Source: Nocardia sienata NBRC 100364
Lineage (GTDB): Bacteria; Actinomycetota; Actinomycetes; Mycobacteriales; Mycobacteriaceae
Assembly: GCF_001613205.1 (NCBI RefSeq)
Contig: NZ_BDBX01000053.1
Coordinates: 1 to 64,000 of the forward strand
Length of the DNA stretch: 64,000 nucleotides
Direction of reading: 5' to 3'
The first letter of the stretch is position 1, and every line of letters starts with the position of its first letter. Shown in pieces: positions 32,404 through 41,095 of the stretch. A program made the position numbers and the translations under genes. A model generated the notes under the pieces. That model did no database searches and was not told where the DNA came from. It saw only the letters and a program-made list of their open reading frames with translations.

Positions 32404-33513
32404 CTACGAGGCCCCGCCGGCACCGCCGCGCGGGCGCGGGCCGATCTGGTCGAGCAGATCGTTGACCTCGTCCGGGAAACCATTGGTGACCTGCTGCGGT
32501 GTCTTGTTCGGGAAGCGGCGTGCGACATGCTCTTCGGCTGCCGAACCGGGTAGCACGTACACCGGTTCGGTCTTGCTCTGCAGCGGCCGGACCACCTCCT
32601 CGAGATGGGCCCGGCGATCGTCGAGATAGGCGCCGATCACATCCTCGCCGGCCGGGCATACGGCCATGCAGTAACCGGCCTTGTAGTTCGGTTTGAACGA
32701 CAGACTCTGCCACATGGAGAACGATTCCCCGGTGGTGACCCGCTGCCGGTAGTCGTCACGGCCGGCACTGTCGGCGACGGTTTCCGCCCAATCGGTGAAA
32801 CCGCCCATGAATTCCCGGTAGTTGTGCGTGTAGCACGCCTGGAAATCGAAACCCCCGTCCGGGGTTATCGCTCCCACCGGGCAGGCGGAGACACACAGCT
32901 TGCATTCGAGGCAGGGATTGAAATCCAGCGCCGCGCTCGGGGTGTCGATCACCGCGTCGGTGACCACCGTGCCCAGCAGGATGAAGTTACCGAAACGGGG
33001 GTGGATAACGTTGCGATGGATGCCCATGACGCCCAGCCCGGCGGCCTCGGCCACCACCTTGTGCGCGATCACCCAGATACGCCCGGGAAACTGCTGCACT
33101 TCCATCGGATATCCCGGCGCGGGATAGACCGCGCGGTATCCGGAGTCCTGAAGCGCCCGGGTGATCCGGCGGGACACCGCATTGGTCTCGTCGTCCGCGT
33201 GATTGAATTCGGTATTGGCGAGACTGCGCTGCGGACTGCGTAGATTGTCCCGGTTCATCCGTACACAGAACGAGACGAATGTGCGGGCGGCGGGCAGGAT
33301 CGCCCGCGCGTGCCCGAGTTCGTCGGTGACCCGTGGATCCTCGACGGCGACGAACCCCACATCATCTGCGCCGGCCGCGAGGCAGATCTCGCGGAGCCGG
33401 TCGGCGGCGAGGACCGGGTCGGGTTTTTCACGCTCGCGACCGGCCATCCGCTGGACGGTCGGATGCTGCGTCAGCCGCCGCGGGGCGGCCGGGTCGTGCT
33501 CGGTATCCGGCAT
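32404..33513 (-). CDS. QueG-like 4Fe-4S protein
   Basis: 369 residues from ATG 33513 (AAGGAG upstream). Related to epoxyqueuosine reductase and reductive-dehalogenase-type proteins. The first cluster is complete, CLECKLCVSACPVG. The second has only CMAVCP plus an isolated Cys in FQACYTH, whereas QueG has CxxCxxxCP. QueG uses cobalamin; whether this variant does is unknown. A true QueG role is doubtful because of the altered cluster and the extended N-terminus. Confidence 0.75.
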   Translation of the reverse strand: MPDTEHDPAAPRRLTQHPTVQRMAGREREKPDPVLAADRLREICLAAGADDVGFVAVEDPRVTDELGHARAILPAARTFVSFCVRMNRDNLRSPQRSLANTEFNHADDETNAVSRRITRALQDSGYRAVYPAPGYPMEVQQFPGRIWVIAHKVVAEAAGLGVMGIHRNVIHPRFGNFILLGTVVTDAVIDTPSAALDFNPCLECKLCVSACPVGAITPDGGFDFQACYTHNYREFMGGFTDWAETVADSAGRDDYRQRVTTGESFSMWQSLSFKPNYKAGYCMAVCPAGEDVIGAYLDDRRAHLEEVVRPLQSKTEPVYVLPGSAAEEHVARRFPNKTPQQVTNGFPDEVNDLLDQIGPRPRGGAGGAS

Positions 33514-33628
33514 CGGGACTCCTTCTCGCAACGAGATCCACGCGGGCTCACTATGAACGACGGCGTGGGCGAGCGGAATTCATCGGTCGCCGGATCCACC
33601 AGGCGCGGCGGCGGGGGAGCAGCGGGCG

Positions 33629-34594
33629 TCAGTGCGGATACAACGGCACGTCCGCCGCGTCGAGGCAGTACTCCCACAGCGACAGCAGGTGGCCCTCGGT
33701 ATAGCGGGTGTGGCGCAGATAGTGTTCGTCACGGATACGCCGGTCGTGCCAGAAATGGCCGGACAGCGGCGCCGGGGTGGTGGTGGCCAGCCAGACCGCG
33801 GTATCGGCGCCCTCGGCGGCGGTGCGCATCGCCGGGCGCAGCGCGGAGCCGAAGCGGGGGAGTACGGGGGTGATCCCCGGTGTGGCGACCCAGCCCGGAT
33901 GCATGCTGTGCACGCCGACCCCGTGATCGGCGAGACGTCCGTCCAGCAGCGGCCCGAACGCCACCTGCATCCGTTTGGTGCGGGCGTACGCGGTGGCGCC
34001 CCGGTATTCACCGCTGCGATACTGCGGATCCCGGAACGGCAGTGGCTGCGTATACATCCCGCCGGAGGCCACGAAGATGATGCGGGCGTCGCCGGAGGCG
34101 GCGAGCAGGGGGGCGAGCCGGTCGGTGAGGCGTAGCGGGCCGAGGACATGGGTGGCCAGCGTCAGTTCGTGTCCGGCGGAGTTCTCGGTGCGGTCACCGG
34201 GCAGTACCCCCGCGTTGTGGACGAGCACGTCCAGCGCCTCGTGGCGCGCGCTCAGCGCCCGGGCGCAGGCGTCGACACTTCCCGGTTCGGCGATATCGCA
34301 GATCTCGAGTTCCACCTGTGCCCCGGGAACGGCGTCGCGGATCTCCCGCCGGGCCCGCTCGCCGCGGCCCGCGTCCCGGACCGCCAGCACGGTGCGCGCG
34401 CCCAAGCCCGCGAAGCGGGTGGCGATCGATTTCCCGATTCCCGAGTTCGCGCCGGTGACCAGGGCGGTTCTACCGCGCAGCGCGTCGGTCGGGGGGTCGT
34501 CACGGGTCCAGGAGACCTTGCGCAGGTGGTAGCCGAGGCGGGTGTAGCCGGGCACTATCGTCCGGTCGAGCAGAGCGTCGACTGTACGGATCAT
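33629..34594 (-). CDS. Short-chain dehydrogenase/reductase of the LitR-type cluster
   Basis: 321 residues from ATG 34594. Cofactor motif TGANSGIGKS, HNAGV, and catalytic YxxxK in YARTKRMQ. A C-terminal domain of about 60 residues (FWHDRRIRDEHYLRHTRYTE) is not standard for SDRs. SDRs of this kind occur in B12/light (LitR, PplR) regulons of other bacteria. It lies downstream of a promoter with the same 17-bp motif as the lipocalin promoter. Confidence 0.82.
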   Translation of the reverse strand: MIRTVDALLDRTIVPGYTRLGYHLRKVSWTRDDPPTDALRGRTALVTGANSGIGKSIATRFAGLGARTVLAVRDAGRGERARREIRDAVPGAQVELEICDIAEPGSVDACARALSARHEALDVLVHNAGVLPGDRTENSAGHELTLATHVLGPLRLTDRLAPLLAASGDARIIFVASGGMYTQPLPFRDPQYRSGEYRGATAYARTKRMQVAFGPLLDGRLADHGVGVHSMHPGWVATPGITPVLPRFGSALRPAMRTAAEGADTAVWLATTTPAPLSGHFWHDRRIRDEHYLRHTRYTEGHLLSLWEYCLDAADVPLYPH

Positions 34595-34610
34595 CGGATC
34601 ACACCTCGCC

Positions 34611-34796
34611 TCATCTCGTCGGCACGAACTGCTCGACATCCGGACAGCCGCCGCGGAAGCCCGCCCCGGCATGAGCCGGATAGAACCGCCGTATGTGCTG
34701 GAACACGGGGTCGAAGCCGAGCGCGCTCGTCCCGTCGGTATACCCACCGAATGGCTCTTGCCACAGGCGCCGCGTGTGCGCGTAGCGCTCGCTCAT
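34611..34796 (-). CDS. Hypothetical 61-residue protein of the LitR-type cluster
   Basis: ATG 34796 overlaps the 17-bp operator motif; stop at 34611, 16 bp before the SDR start. The sequence (YAHTRRLWQEPFGGYTDG, VFQHIRRFYPAHAG, CPDVEQFVPTR) looks like real protein and is not simply a shadow. No family recognised. Confidence 0.5.
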   Translation of the reverse strand: MSERYAHTRRLWQEPFGGYTDGTSALGFDPVFQHIRRFYPAHAGAGFRGGCPDVEQFVPTR

Positions 34797-34812
34797 GCAT
34801 CAATTATGCATC
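34796..34812. promoter_or_regulatory. Putative LitR/CarH operator, copy 1
   Basis: TGCATCAATTATGCATC, matching 36002-36018 in 16 of 17 bases. It covers the promoter/start region of the small ORF and SDR. Confidence 0.6.
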
Positions 34813-34932
34813 GTTTAATGGTCTATTGCTACCCGGGCGCGGTCGACGGTCCCTCGGGCCACGTGGCCGCGAGATGGTTCGCCGTGTCCGGGGTGCCGGA
34901 TGGGTGTGCTGGGTGGGCGAGGAGAAGTGGAC

Positions 34933-35778
34933 TCAGTAGAGCCGCCGGACCGCTTCTGGGAGGCTCGCCAGGCGTTCGACCGCCGCGGGCAGGATGGCCG
35001 CGTCCCAGCCCGGGCCCCCGACGAATACCTGCGCTCCGGCGTCGGTGCCGGCCCGCACGCTGGAGGTCAGCGCCGTCGACTCGTGCTGCGACCACAGCAC
35101 GAGTTCGGCCGGCCGGTCCAGCCGCGCCAGGGTGTCGGCGAGAGCGGTGGTGGGCACATCCGCTCCGAGCATCTGCGCCCCGATCTCGCGTTCGGCCAGC
35201 GCGGCCCGCAGCGCCTCGAGGGGTAGTGCGTGGGATTCGCCGCCGGTGCAGGCGAGGACGATGGGCCGCGGCCGCAGCCGGTCCGGCGGGTTGTTGCGAT
35301 GCAGCGCCGAGGTGATGCACCAGGAGAGCAGGTGCTCGACATCGATGCAGCCCTCGCCGCCCAGTTGGCGGGCGACGATGTCGGCGAAGGCGGGGCGGCA
35401 CAATCGTTCCCAGGTGTCGACCACGCCGTAGGCCCGCAGCGCGCCGGCCAATTGTGCTGTCACCGAACGGTAGTCGAGGCGGAAGGCGGCGGTCAGCAAT
35501 GAGGACAGGTCACCGGGGGCGACGGCCGGTGCGCGCACAGCGGCCGCGGCACCGGCCGGGGTGGCGCCGTCGCGGATGAGTCCGAGCATCCGATCGAGCT
35601 GGGCGATATCGGCTTCGGTGTACAGCCGGTGGGTACCCGGGCGGTGGTCGGTGGGGCCGATCTCGTAGCGACGGTTCCAGCTGCGCAGAGTGGCGGTCGG
35701 GATACCGAGCCGCTCGGCGACCGCGCGGACGGTGTAGCCGGCCGCATCGGAAGCGGAGCTGGAACCGTCGTCGGACAT
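34933..35778 (-). CDS. MerR-type regulator with B12-binding domain (LitR/CarH-like)
   Basis: 281 residues. N-terminal MerR HTH (YTVRAVAERLGIPTATLRSWNRRYEIGP and HRLYTEADIAQ), a helical cap and a Rossmann-like cobalamin domain. E148-H149 match the end of the CarH Wx9EH motif, but the Trp position (138) is Gln. H183 in GGESHALPL matches the B12-ligand His, and VGGPG is near the end. CarH/LitR bind adenosylcobalamin in the dark, repress, and release on light. It lies between the two operator copies. Confidence 0.85.
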   Translation of the reverse strand: MSDDGSSSASDAAGYTVRAVAERLGIPTATLRSWNRRYEIGPTDHRPGTHRLYTEADIAQLDRMLGLIRDGATPAGAAAAVRAPAVAPGDLSSLLTAAFRLDYRSVTAQLAGALRAYGVVDTWERLCRPAFADIVARQLGGEGCIDVEHLLSWCITSALHRNNPPDRLRPRPIVLACTGGESHALPLEALRAALAEREIGAQMLGADVPTTALADTLARLDRPAELVLWSQHESTALTSSVRAGTDAGAQVFVGGPGWDAAILPAAVERLASLPEAVRRLY

Positions 35779-36001
35779 CGTTTTATTCTGCCTGTTCCGA
35801 TTCGGCGGCCGGGGCGGACCCGGGACTTCGGCGTGCGTGCCACGGCCGTACGGCCGTGTTCACCGTGTCCTCGTCCCGGCCGCACGGGCGCAGCAGCGCC
35901 GCCGGGCGGATCGCCACGGCCGGTCCGTAACACGCCGTGGCCGCTCCCGTGAATCGGGCCGACCCCATGGCTACCATCGATCCTCCTGTGCCGAATAGCT
36001 G

Positions 36002-36018
36002 TGCATCGATTATGCATC
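36002..36018. promoter_or_regulatory. Putative LitR/CarH operator, copy 2
   Basis: TGCATCGATTATGCATC, 48 bp upstream of the lipocalin start and within the divergent region with the MerR gene. Near-identical to copy 1. Confidence 0.65.
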
Positions 36019-36065
36019 TATATGGGGTAGAGTGGTCACACACCGCCGATACGCGAGGAGTTCTC

Positions 36066-36680
36066 GTGACAGCACATCGCGCTGTTCGCCGCACCGCCGG
36101 CCTCGTGGCCGCCCTGCTGACCTTCGGTGCTCTCGTCGCCGGTGGCGCGGTCGCCCAGCCGCCGCTGCCACCCGGCCCCGCCCCCGTGTCAGTACTGGAC
36201 CTGAACCGGTACCTCGGCGATTGGAACCAGCTCGCCGCGGTGCCCCAGCCGTTCAATCTCGACTGCGCGCGCGACACCCGCGCGCAGTACACGCTCGATC
36301 CGCAGGGCAACATCGCCGTATACAACTCCTGTACGACCTGGGCGGGAGGTCGCAACGAGATCCGCGGCACCGCGAAGGTGAACGATCCGGTGACCGGCGC
36401 GCAGTTGCACGTCAGCTTCCCCGGGGTGCCGAGCCAGGACATGCTCGACGGCCCGACGAACTACATCGTCACCGCGCTGGCCCCCGATTACTCCTGGGCG
36501 CTGGTGACCGACCCGAGCCGCCTGTCGGGTTTCGTGCTGGCCCGCTCGGCCGCTCTCGACGCGCCGATTTGGGACCAGGTGAAGTCCGCCATCACAGCGG
36601 CGGGACAGACACCCTGTATGTACCTGAGCTCGCCCACCACCGGCGGCCGCTCCGACATCACGCCGCTGTGCCTGCGCTGA
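36066..36680 (+). CDS. Secreted lipocalin (Blc-like)
   Basis: 204 residues from GTG 36066 with GAGGAG upstream. Signal peptide (TAGLVAALLTFGALVAGGAVAQ), then the lipocalin N-terminal signature LNRYLGDWNQLAAVP and NYIVTALAPDYSWALVTDP. Cysteines in NLDCARD, NSCTTW and PLCLR could form disulfides. Lipocalins of this kind bind membrane lipids or pigments. Divergent from the LitR-like gene and behind operator copy 2; light-induced expression is inferred. Confidence 0.87.
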   Translation: MTAHRAVRRTAGLVAALLTFGALVAGGAVAQPPLPPGPAPVSVLDLNRYLGDWNQLAAVPQPFNLDCARDTRAQYTLDPQGNIAVYNSCTTWAGGRNEIRGTAKVNDPVTGAQLHVSFPGVPSQDMLDGPTNYIVTALAPDYSWALVTDPSRLSGFVLARSAALDAPIWDQVKSAITAAGQTPCMYLSSPTTGGRSDITPLCLR

Positions 36681-36777
36681 CCGCCGCGCTGCGGTGATCG
36701 TCGGGGTGGTCCGGCGATGACCCGCCGCGCGGCCGGGAGTACGGACCCCGCCGGTGGCCCACAGCATAATGCCGGGT

Positions 36778-37203
36778 ATGGCAGACGACTGGAACGACCG
36801 GATCATTACGGAATTCCGGGCCAACGAGGGCCGGGTCGGCGGCTTCTTCGAGGGTGCCCCGCTGGCCTTGGTACACCATCGCGGCCGGCACACCGGCCGG
36901 GAATCGGTGACCCCGATGATGTACCTGGCCGATGAGCAGGACCCCGACGGCCTCGTTTACGTATTCGCCAGCAAGGCGGGTGCGCCGACGAACCCGGATT
37001 GGTACCACAATCTGACCGCGGCCGGGGAGGCCACGATGGAGCGGGGCACCGAAACCTACCCCGTCACCGTTACGGAGGTGACCGGCGCGGAGCGCGACCG
37101 CATCTACGGTGAACAGGCCCGCCGCTATCCCGGATTCGCGGAATACGAGCAGAAGGCGGCCGGCTTCCGCACCATTCCGGTCCTGGCGTTACGCCGCGCC
37201 TAG
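36778..37203 (+). CDS. Deazaflavin (F420)-dependent nitroreductase family protein
   Basis: 141 residues from ATG 36778 (ATG 36769 possible). Ddn-like split barrel with LVHHRGRHTGRESVTPMMY and KAGAPTNPDWYHNLTAAG, both hallmarks of the family, and a C-terminal FRTIPVLALRR. Uses reduced F420 on quinones or other substrates; membrane-associated in mycobacteria. Confidence 0.9.
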   Translation: MADDWNDRIITEFRANEGRVGGFFEGAPLALVHHRGRHTGRESVTPMMYLADEQDPDGLVYVFASKAGAPTNPDWYHNLTAAGEATMERGTETYPVTVTEVTGAERDRIYGEQARRYPGFAEYEQKAAGFRTIPVLALRRA

Positions 37204-37218
37204 CGGTCCGCCGTTCGC

Positions 37219-38283
37219 CTACGAACCGCGCGCAAATCGCGGATGGGCCCGGCCCGCCACCATCGGTAGTTCGACCGAGGTGCGGATACCGGGTTCGGCC
37301 GCGCAGACGTATGGGACGGAGTTGACGCAGTGCGCGGCCGTCGCGGCGATTCCGGGATTCTCGGCCTCCGGCGGGTCGCCGGGTTCGGATTGCCAGCCGC
37401 GGATGGTGACGAATGTGCCCGGATCGCCGTCGATCTCGATCTCGAACCGTTCGCCCTCCGCGCCGAGGGTCCATGGTGGGTCGAGATGCTGCCGGCCCAT
37501 CAGCCAGTTGACCCCGATGCGCACGACGGTCTCGCCGCCGGCCACCGCCTCCCAGTGGAAGCGCTGGCCGGCCACCTGCCCGGGTTCGATGGTGCCGATG
37601 GGTGATTCGATCGGCGCGGTCGCGACCGCCGTCTCGTGCACTGTGCGGATCTCGGGGTTCCCGCCGAAACCCAGCGTGTCCAGGATCATCCGGACCGATT
37701 GGCGGAAGCCGCCGTCGAGCAGCCGGATCATCGGGCCCGCGGCGGCCTCTGCGGGAGTGGCACCGAACCGCATGATGTGGCGCACCACATCGGGCGCGCC
37801 GTAGGTCCGGATATCGGAGAACTCCTCGCCACGCACGAAGGTGACCGCCGCCGACATGGCCGACAGCATCAACGGGAACACCTCGGTGACCCCGCCGGGG
37901 TCGATCCCGGTGCCGTGCAGCGTGGTCCGGCCCGCCAGACAGGCCTGCCGGACCGGTTCGGCCTGCTCCTCGTCGGGATAGAACCAGCCCACCGGTGTCA
38001 CCACGTTCTTCCCCGACCGCAGCAGTGCCGCCACCTCCTGCGCGCGCGGGAGCAGCGGTGCGTAGACCACAGCGTCGGCGGGCAGTGCGAGGATCTCGTC
38101 GAGACTGTCGGTCGCCCGCACCCCGACGGGCGCGCGGCCGAGGATCTCGCCCACGTCGCGGCCGCGTTTGTCCGGTGAATGCACCCAGCATCCCACCAGC
38201 TCGAGTTCGGGGTGATCGATGATGGCTCGCAGTGCGGCCCGGCCGACCGATCCGGTGGCCCACTGCACGACTCGGTAACTCAC
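37219..38283 (-). CDS. Dihydrodipicolinate-reductase-like oxidoreductase
   Basis: 354 residues. N-terminal Rossmann domain VVQWATGSVGRAALRAIIDHP, a second GTGIDPGGVTEV segment. This actinobacterial family is annotated by resemblance to DapB but is larger and lies with alcohol dehydrogenases. Substrate unknown. It ends convergently with the Ddn-like gene and follows the NDMA-dependent dehydrogenase on the same strand. Confidence 0.8.
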   Translation of the reverse strand: MSYRVVQWATGSVGRAALRAIIDHPELELVGCWVHSPDKRGRDVGEILGRAPVGVRATDSLDEILALPADAVVYAPLLPRAQEVAALLRSGKNVVTPVGWFYPDEEQAEPVRQACLAGRTTLHGTGIDPGGVTEVFPLMLSAMSAAVTFVRGEEFSDIRTYGAPDVVRHIMRFGATPAEAAAGPMIRLLDGGFRQSVRMILDTLGFGGNPEIRTVHETAVATAPIESPIGTIEPGQVAGQRFHWEAVAGGETVVRIGVNWLMGRQHLDPPWTLGAEGERFEIEIDGDPGTFVTIRGWQSEPGDPPEAENPGIAATAAHCVNSVPYVCAAEPGIRTSVELPMVAGRAHPRFARGS

Positions 38284-38341
38284 ACGTCCTCCTCGTCACT
38301 GTCCGGTCGCGCGGTTGGCCGGCGCCGGTGAGCCGAGCGGC

Positions 38342-39469
38342 TCAGCGGTCCGCGTCGGTGTAGCGGATGATGCCGCGGATATTGCGACCGGCCAGCATGT
38401 CCTGATAGCCGTCGTTGATGTCCTCGAGCCGGTACCGGCGGGTGACCATATCGTCGAGATTCAACTTGCCGACCTGGTACATGGACAGCAGGTGCGGTAT
38501 GTCGTAGTGCGGATTGCCGCCACCGAAGATCGTGCCCTGCAGATTCTTCTGCAGCAGCGAGAGCATGGCCAGGTTCAGGGTGGTCTTGTTCTCGGTCAGG
38601 CTGCCCATGGCGGTGAGGACGCATGTTCCGGCCTTGGCGGTGATGCCCATCCAGCTGTCGACGTCCTCGCCGTGGACCTCGCCGACGGTCACGATCACCT
38701 TCTTGGCCATACCGCCCCAGGTGACCTCCGCGCAGCCCGCGGTCGCCTCCTCGATGGAGGCGTAGGTATGGGTGGCCCCGAATTTCAACGCCTGTTCGCG
38801 CTTCCACGGCACCGGGTCTACCGCGAAGATGTAGCGGGCGCCCGCGTGGGCCGCGCCCTGCAACGCGGACATACCTACGCCGCCCAATCCGATGATCGCG
38901 ACATCCTCACCCGGCCGGATATCGGCGGTGCGCACGGCCGACCCGTATCCGGTGGTGACACCGCAGCCGACCAGGCAGGCGACTTCGAACGGGATCGACG
39001 GGTCGATCTTCACCACCGAGCTCTGGTGGACCACCATGTACGGGGAGAAGGTGCCCAGCAGGGCCATCGGGTAGACGTCGCGGCCGCGGGCCTGGATGCG
39101 GAACGATCCGTCGGTCACCGAGGTACCCGCGAGCAGGAGCGCGCCGAGGTCGCACAGGTTACGCAGACCCGCCTGACAGGATTTGCATTTCCCGCACGAG
39201 GGGATGAACGACAGGACGACGTGGTCGCCGACCGCCAGATCTTCCACGCCCTCGCCGATCTCGGTGACGATGCCGGCGCCCTCGTGCCCGCCGAGTACCG
39301 GGAATCCCATCATCGGGATGCCGCCGGTGACCAGGTGGTGGTCGGAATGGCACATGCCGGCCGCTTCCAGTGCGACCTTGACCTCGTGTTTGCGGGGATC
39401 GCCGATCTCGATCTCCTCGATCTGCCACGGCTGGTCGAATTCCCAGATGAGAGCGCCCTTGGTCTTCAT
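38342..39469 (-). CDS. NDMA-dependent alcohol dehydrogenase (zinc, mycofactocin-type)
   Basis: 375 residues. Catalytic zinc site GMCHSDHH and GGHEGAG; structural zinc cysteines CGKCKSCQAGLRNLC; NAD-binding IGLGGVGMSALQGA. Full-length match to the nicotinoprotein ADH family that needs an artificial acceptor such as NDMA in vitro and mycofactocin in vivo. The mycofactocin genes are not in this window. A dyad at 39537-39564 is upstream. Confidence 0.88.
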   Translation of the reverse strand: MKTKGALIWEFDQPWQIEEIEIGDPRKHEVKVALEAAGMCHSDHHLVTGGIPMMGFPVLGGHEGAGIVTEIGEGVEDLAVGDHVVLSFIPSCGKCKSCQAGLRNLCDLGALLLAGTSVTDGSFRIQARGRDVYPMALLGTFSPYMVVHQSSVVKIDPSIPFEVACLVGCGVTTGYGSAVRTADIRPGEDVAIIGLGGVGMSALQGAAHAGARYIFAVDPVPWKREQALKFGATHTYASIEEATAGCAEVTWGGMAKKVIVTVGEVHGEDVDSWMGITAKAGTCVLTAMGSLTENKTTLNLAMLSLLQKNLQGTIFGGGNPHYDIPHLLSMYQVGKLNLDDMVTRRYRLEDINDGYQDMLAGRNIRGIIRYTDADR

Positions 39470-39536
39470 CGGTGAACCTGCTTTCTCCTACCGCTGCGGG
39501 CTCGTGAAGTAACCGGGCCCGGCTGTATCCACAAGT

Positions 39537-39564
39537 GTATGGACAACAGTCCAGACGACCATAC
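39537..39564. promoter_or_regulatory. Dyad upstream of the alcohol dehydrogenase
   Basis: GTATGG...CCATAC arms with a GGAC-aaca-GTCC dyad nested inside. It lies about 70 bp upstream of the ADH start, fitting a TetR-like repressor site. Confidence 0.4.
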
Positions 39565-39691
39565 GATACGGGGTTCCGGGTGTCGCGGAATCCTCTGGTG
39601 TGATGTTCGAGGCCCTCGGTCGGCGAGAAACTGAGATGATGACCTACTATCCGTCTCAGAGTTTCGCGTCGTTCGACAAGGAGGTCAGATC

Positions 39692-40543
39692 GTGAGTGCT
39701 CCGGATACCGCCGCCACACCCCATCTGGTGGGGGCACCGATCGGACCCGGGTCATTGACCTGGGAGTACGCCGGAGACCTGCGGAACATGCTGTTCCTCG
39801 GCCGCACCGGCATCCTGCAGAACATGCATCCGGCGGTGGGCGCGGCCCTGCGGGACCACTCCGACTTCTTCCGTGATCCGTGGGACCGCCTCATCCGGTC
39901 CCTCCCGCAGATCCAGGGGATGATCTACGACGCCGACAACGAGGCGCAGGCAGCCCGGGTGCGCGACTATCATCGCCCGCTCAAGGGCACCGATTCTCGC
40001 GGGGAGCGCTACCACGCGCTCAACCCCGACGTGTACTGGTGGACCCACGCGACTTTCGTCGAACTGACCATCGCCCTCAACGAGCATTTCGGGACCCCGC
40101 TCACCGTCGCGGAGAAGGATCAGTTGATCGCCGAGGGCATCACCTGGTGGCGCATGTACGGACTGTCCGATCGGGTGCTGGTGGCGAACTACGCCGAGTT
40201 CGAGCAGTACTGGAACCGCACCATCGACGAGGTGCTCGAGGCCAACGCCACCACCGATTTCGCGCTCCGGCTGGGCAGTACTCGTATTCCGGCGCTGCCC
40301 GGTATCCCGGAACCGGTGTGGTCGGTCATCTGGCGGCCGGTGATGGCGTTCAATGTCTGGCTCGCCAACGCGCTCATGCCCGAACGTGCTCGCGAGATCC
40401 TGGACCTGCGCTGGACGGCGGTGGATCAAAGGCTGTTCGGTGTGTTCGCGGCGGCAGTGCGTACGGTCTGGCCGCTGCTGCCCGATCGCCTGCGGTACGC
40501 CCCGCGCGCCTACGCGGGTGTGCGGCGCGTCCGGGCCGGCTGA
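39692..40543 (+). CDS. MpaB/Lcp-like oxygenase family protein (DUF2236)
   Basis: 283 residues from GTG 39692 with AAGGAGGT upstream. Family features: GPGSLTWEYAGDLRNMLFLGR, HHxx-like DYHRPLKGTDSRGERYHAL, and WWTHATFVELTIAL with conserved His. These are heme proteins related to rubber oxygenase Lcp and mycophenolic-acid MpaB. The natural substrate is unknown. Imperfect arms CTGAGA and TCTCAG (39631-39659) lie upstream. Confidence 0.82.
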   Translation: MSAPDTAATPHLVGAPIGPGSLTWEYAGDLRNMLFLGRTGILQNMHPAVGAALRDHSDFFRDPWDRLIRSLPQIQGMIYDADNEAQAARVRDYHRPLKGTDSRGERYHALNPDVYWWTHATFVELTIALNEHFGTPLTVAEKDQLIAEGITWWRMYGLSDRVLVANYAEFEQYWNRTIDEVLEANATTDFALRLGSTRIPALPGIPEPVWSVIWRPVMAFNVWLANALMPERAREILDLRWTAVDQRLFGVFAAAVRTVWPLLPDRLRYAPRAYAGVRRVRAG

Positions 40544-40884
40544 CCTATGTTTTGCGACACAGACCGGGTTGGGGCCGGACAGCGTACCCTACGTCACACC
40601 GGCCCGATTTGCCTTGTGGGCCTGCCGATCCCGGCTCCGAACCGCTGACCGGCGCAGATATACCTCGCGCCGAGCAAAAGTTAATTTCTCATTACCGGGA
40701 AGTTTCCGAATGTCGGGCGGTGGGACGTCGATACCATTTCCGCATGCTCACAGTTCAGACACGTCAAGGCAGTTCGTCGTTCGTCACCGGAAATGCGAAT
40801 CGGGCGAACGGATGCCGGGCAGTCGAGGCACGAGCCGAGCACCATGTCGCCGAATCCGTGCCGCCGTTGCCGGAGGAGATGTCG
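40544..40884. other. Intergenic stretch, 341 bp
   Basis: Between the MpaB-like gene and the small membrane protein. A start at ATG 40744 would extend the small protein gene into this stretch; otherwise no gene or hairpin was seen. Confidence 0.4.
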
Positions 40885-41052
40885 GTGCGCGAGGAAACCG
40901 AGGAACTGCGCAAGCCCTCGGCAGCACTGGCCGTGGCGGCGGTGATGGGATTGTTGATCGTCGTGCTCCTGGTGGCCAGCCACGGCAAACAGGACGACGG
41001 GGACCGTCGTTCGCGGCCCATCGAAAAGCCCTCGACATCGCAGCAGCAGTAG
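40885..41052 (+). CDS. Small single-pass membrane protein
   Basis: 55 residues from GTG 40885 with GGAGGAG 6 bases upstream; ATG 40744 would give 102 residues. One membrane helix (ALAVAAVMGLLIVVLLVA) between an acidic start (REETEELRKPS) and a polar tail. No family recognised. Convergent with cobG. Confidence 0.5.
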   Translation: MREETEELRKPSAALAVAAVMGLLIVVLLVASHGKQDDGDRRSRPIEKPSTSQQQ

Positions 41053-41095
41053 GGGCTGTCCGCCGGGGCGGCCCGGCCCTGTGCGGTACGGCGGC

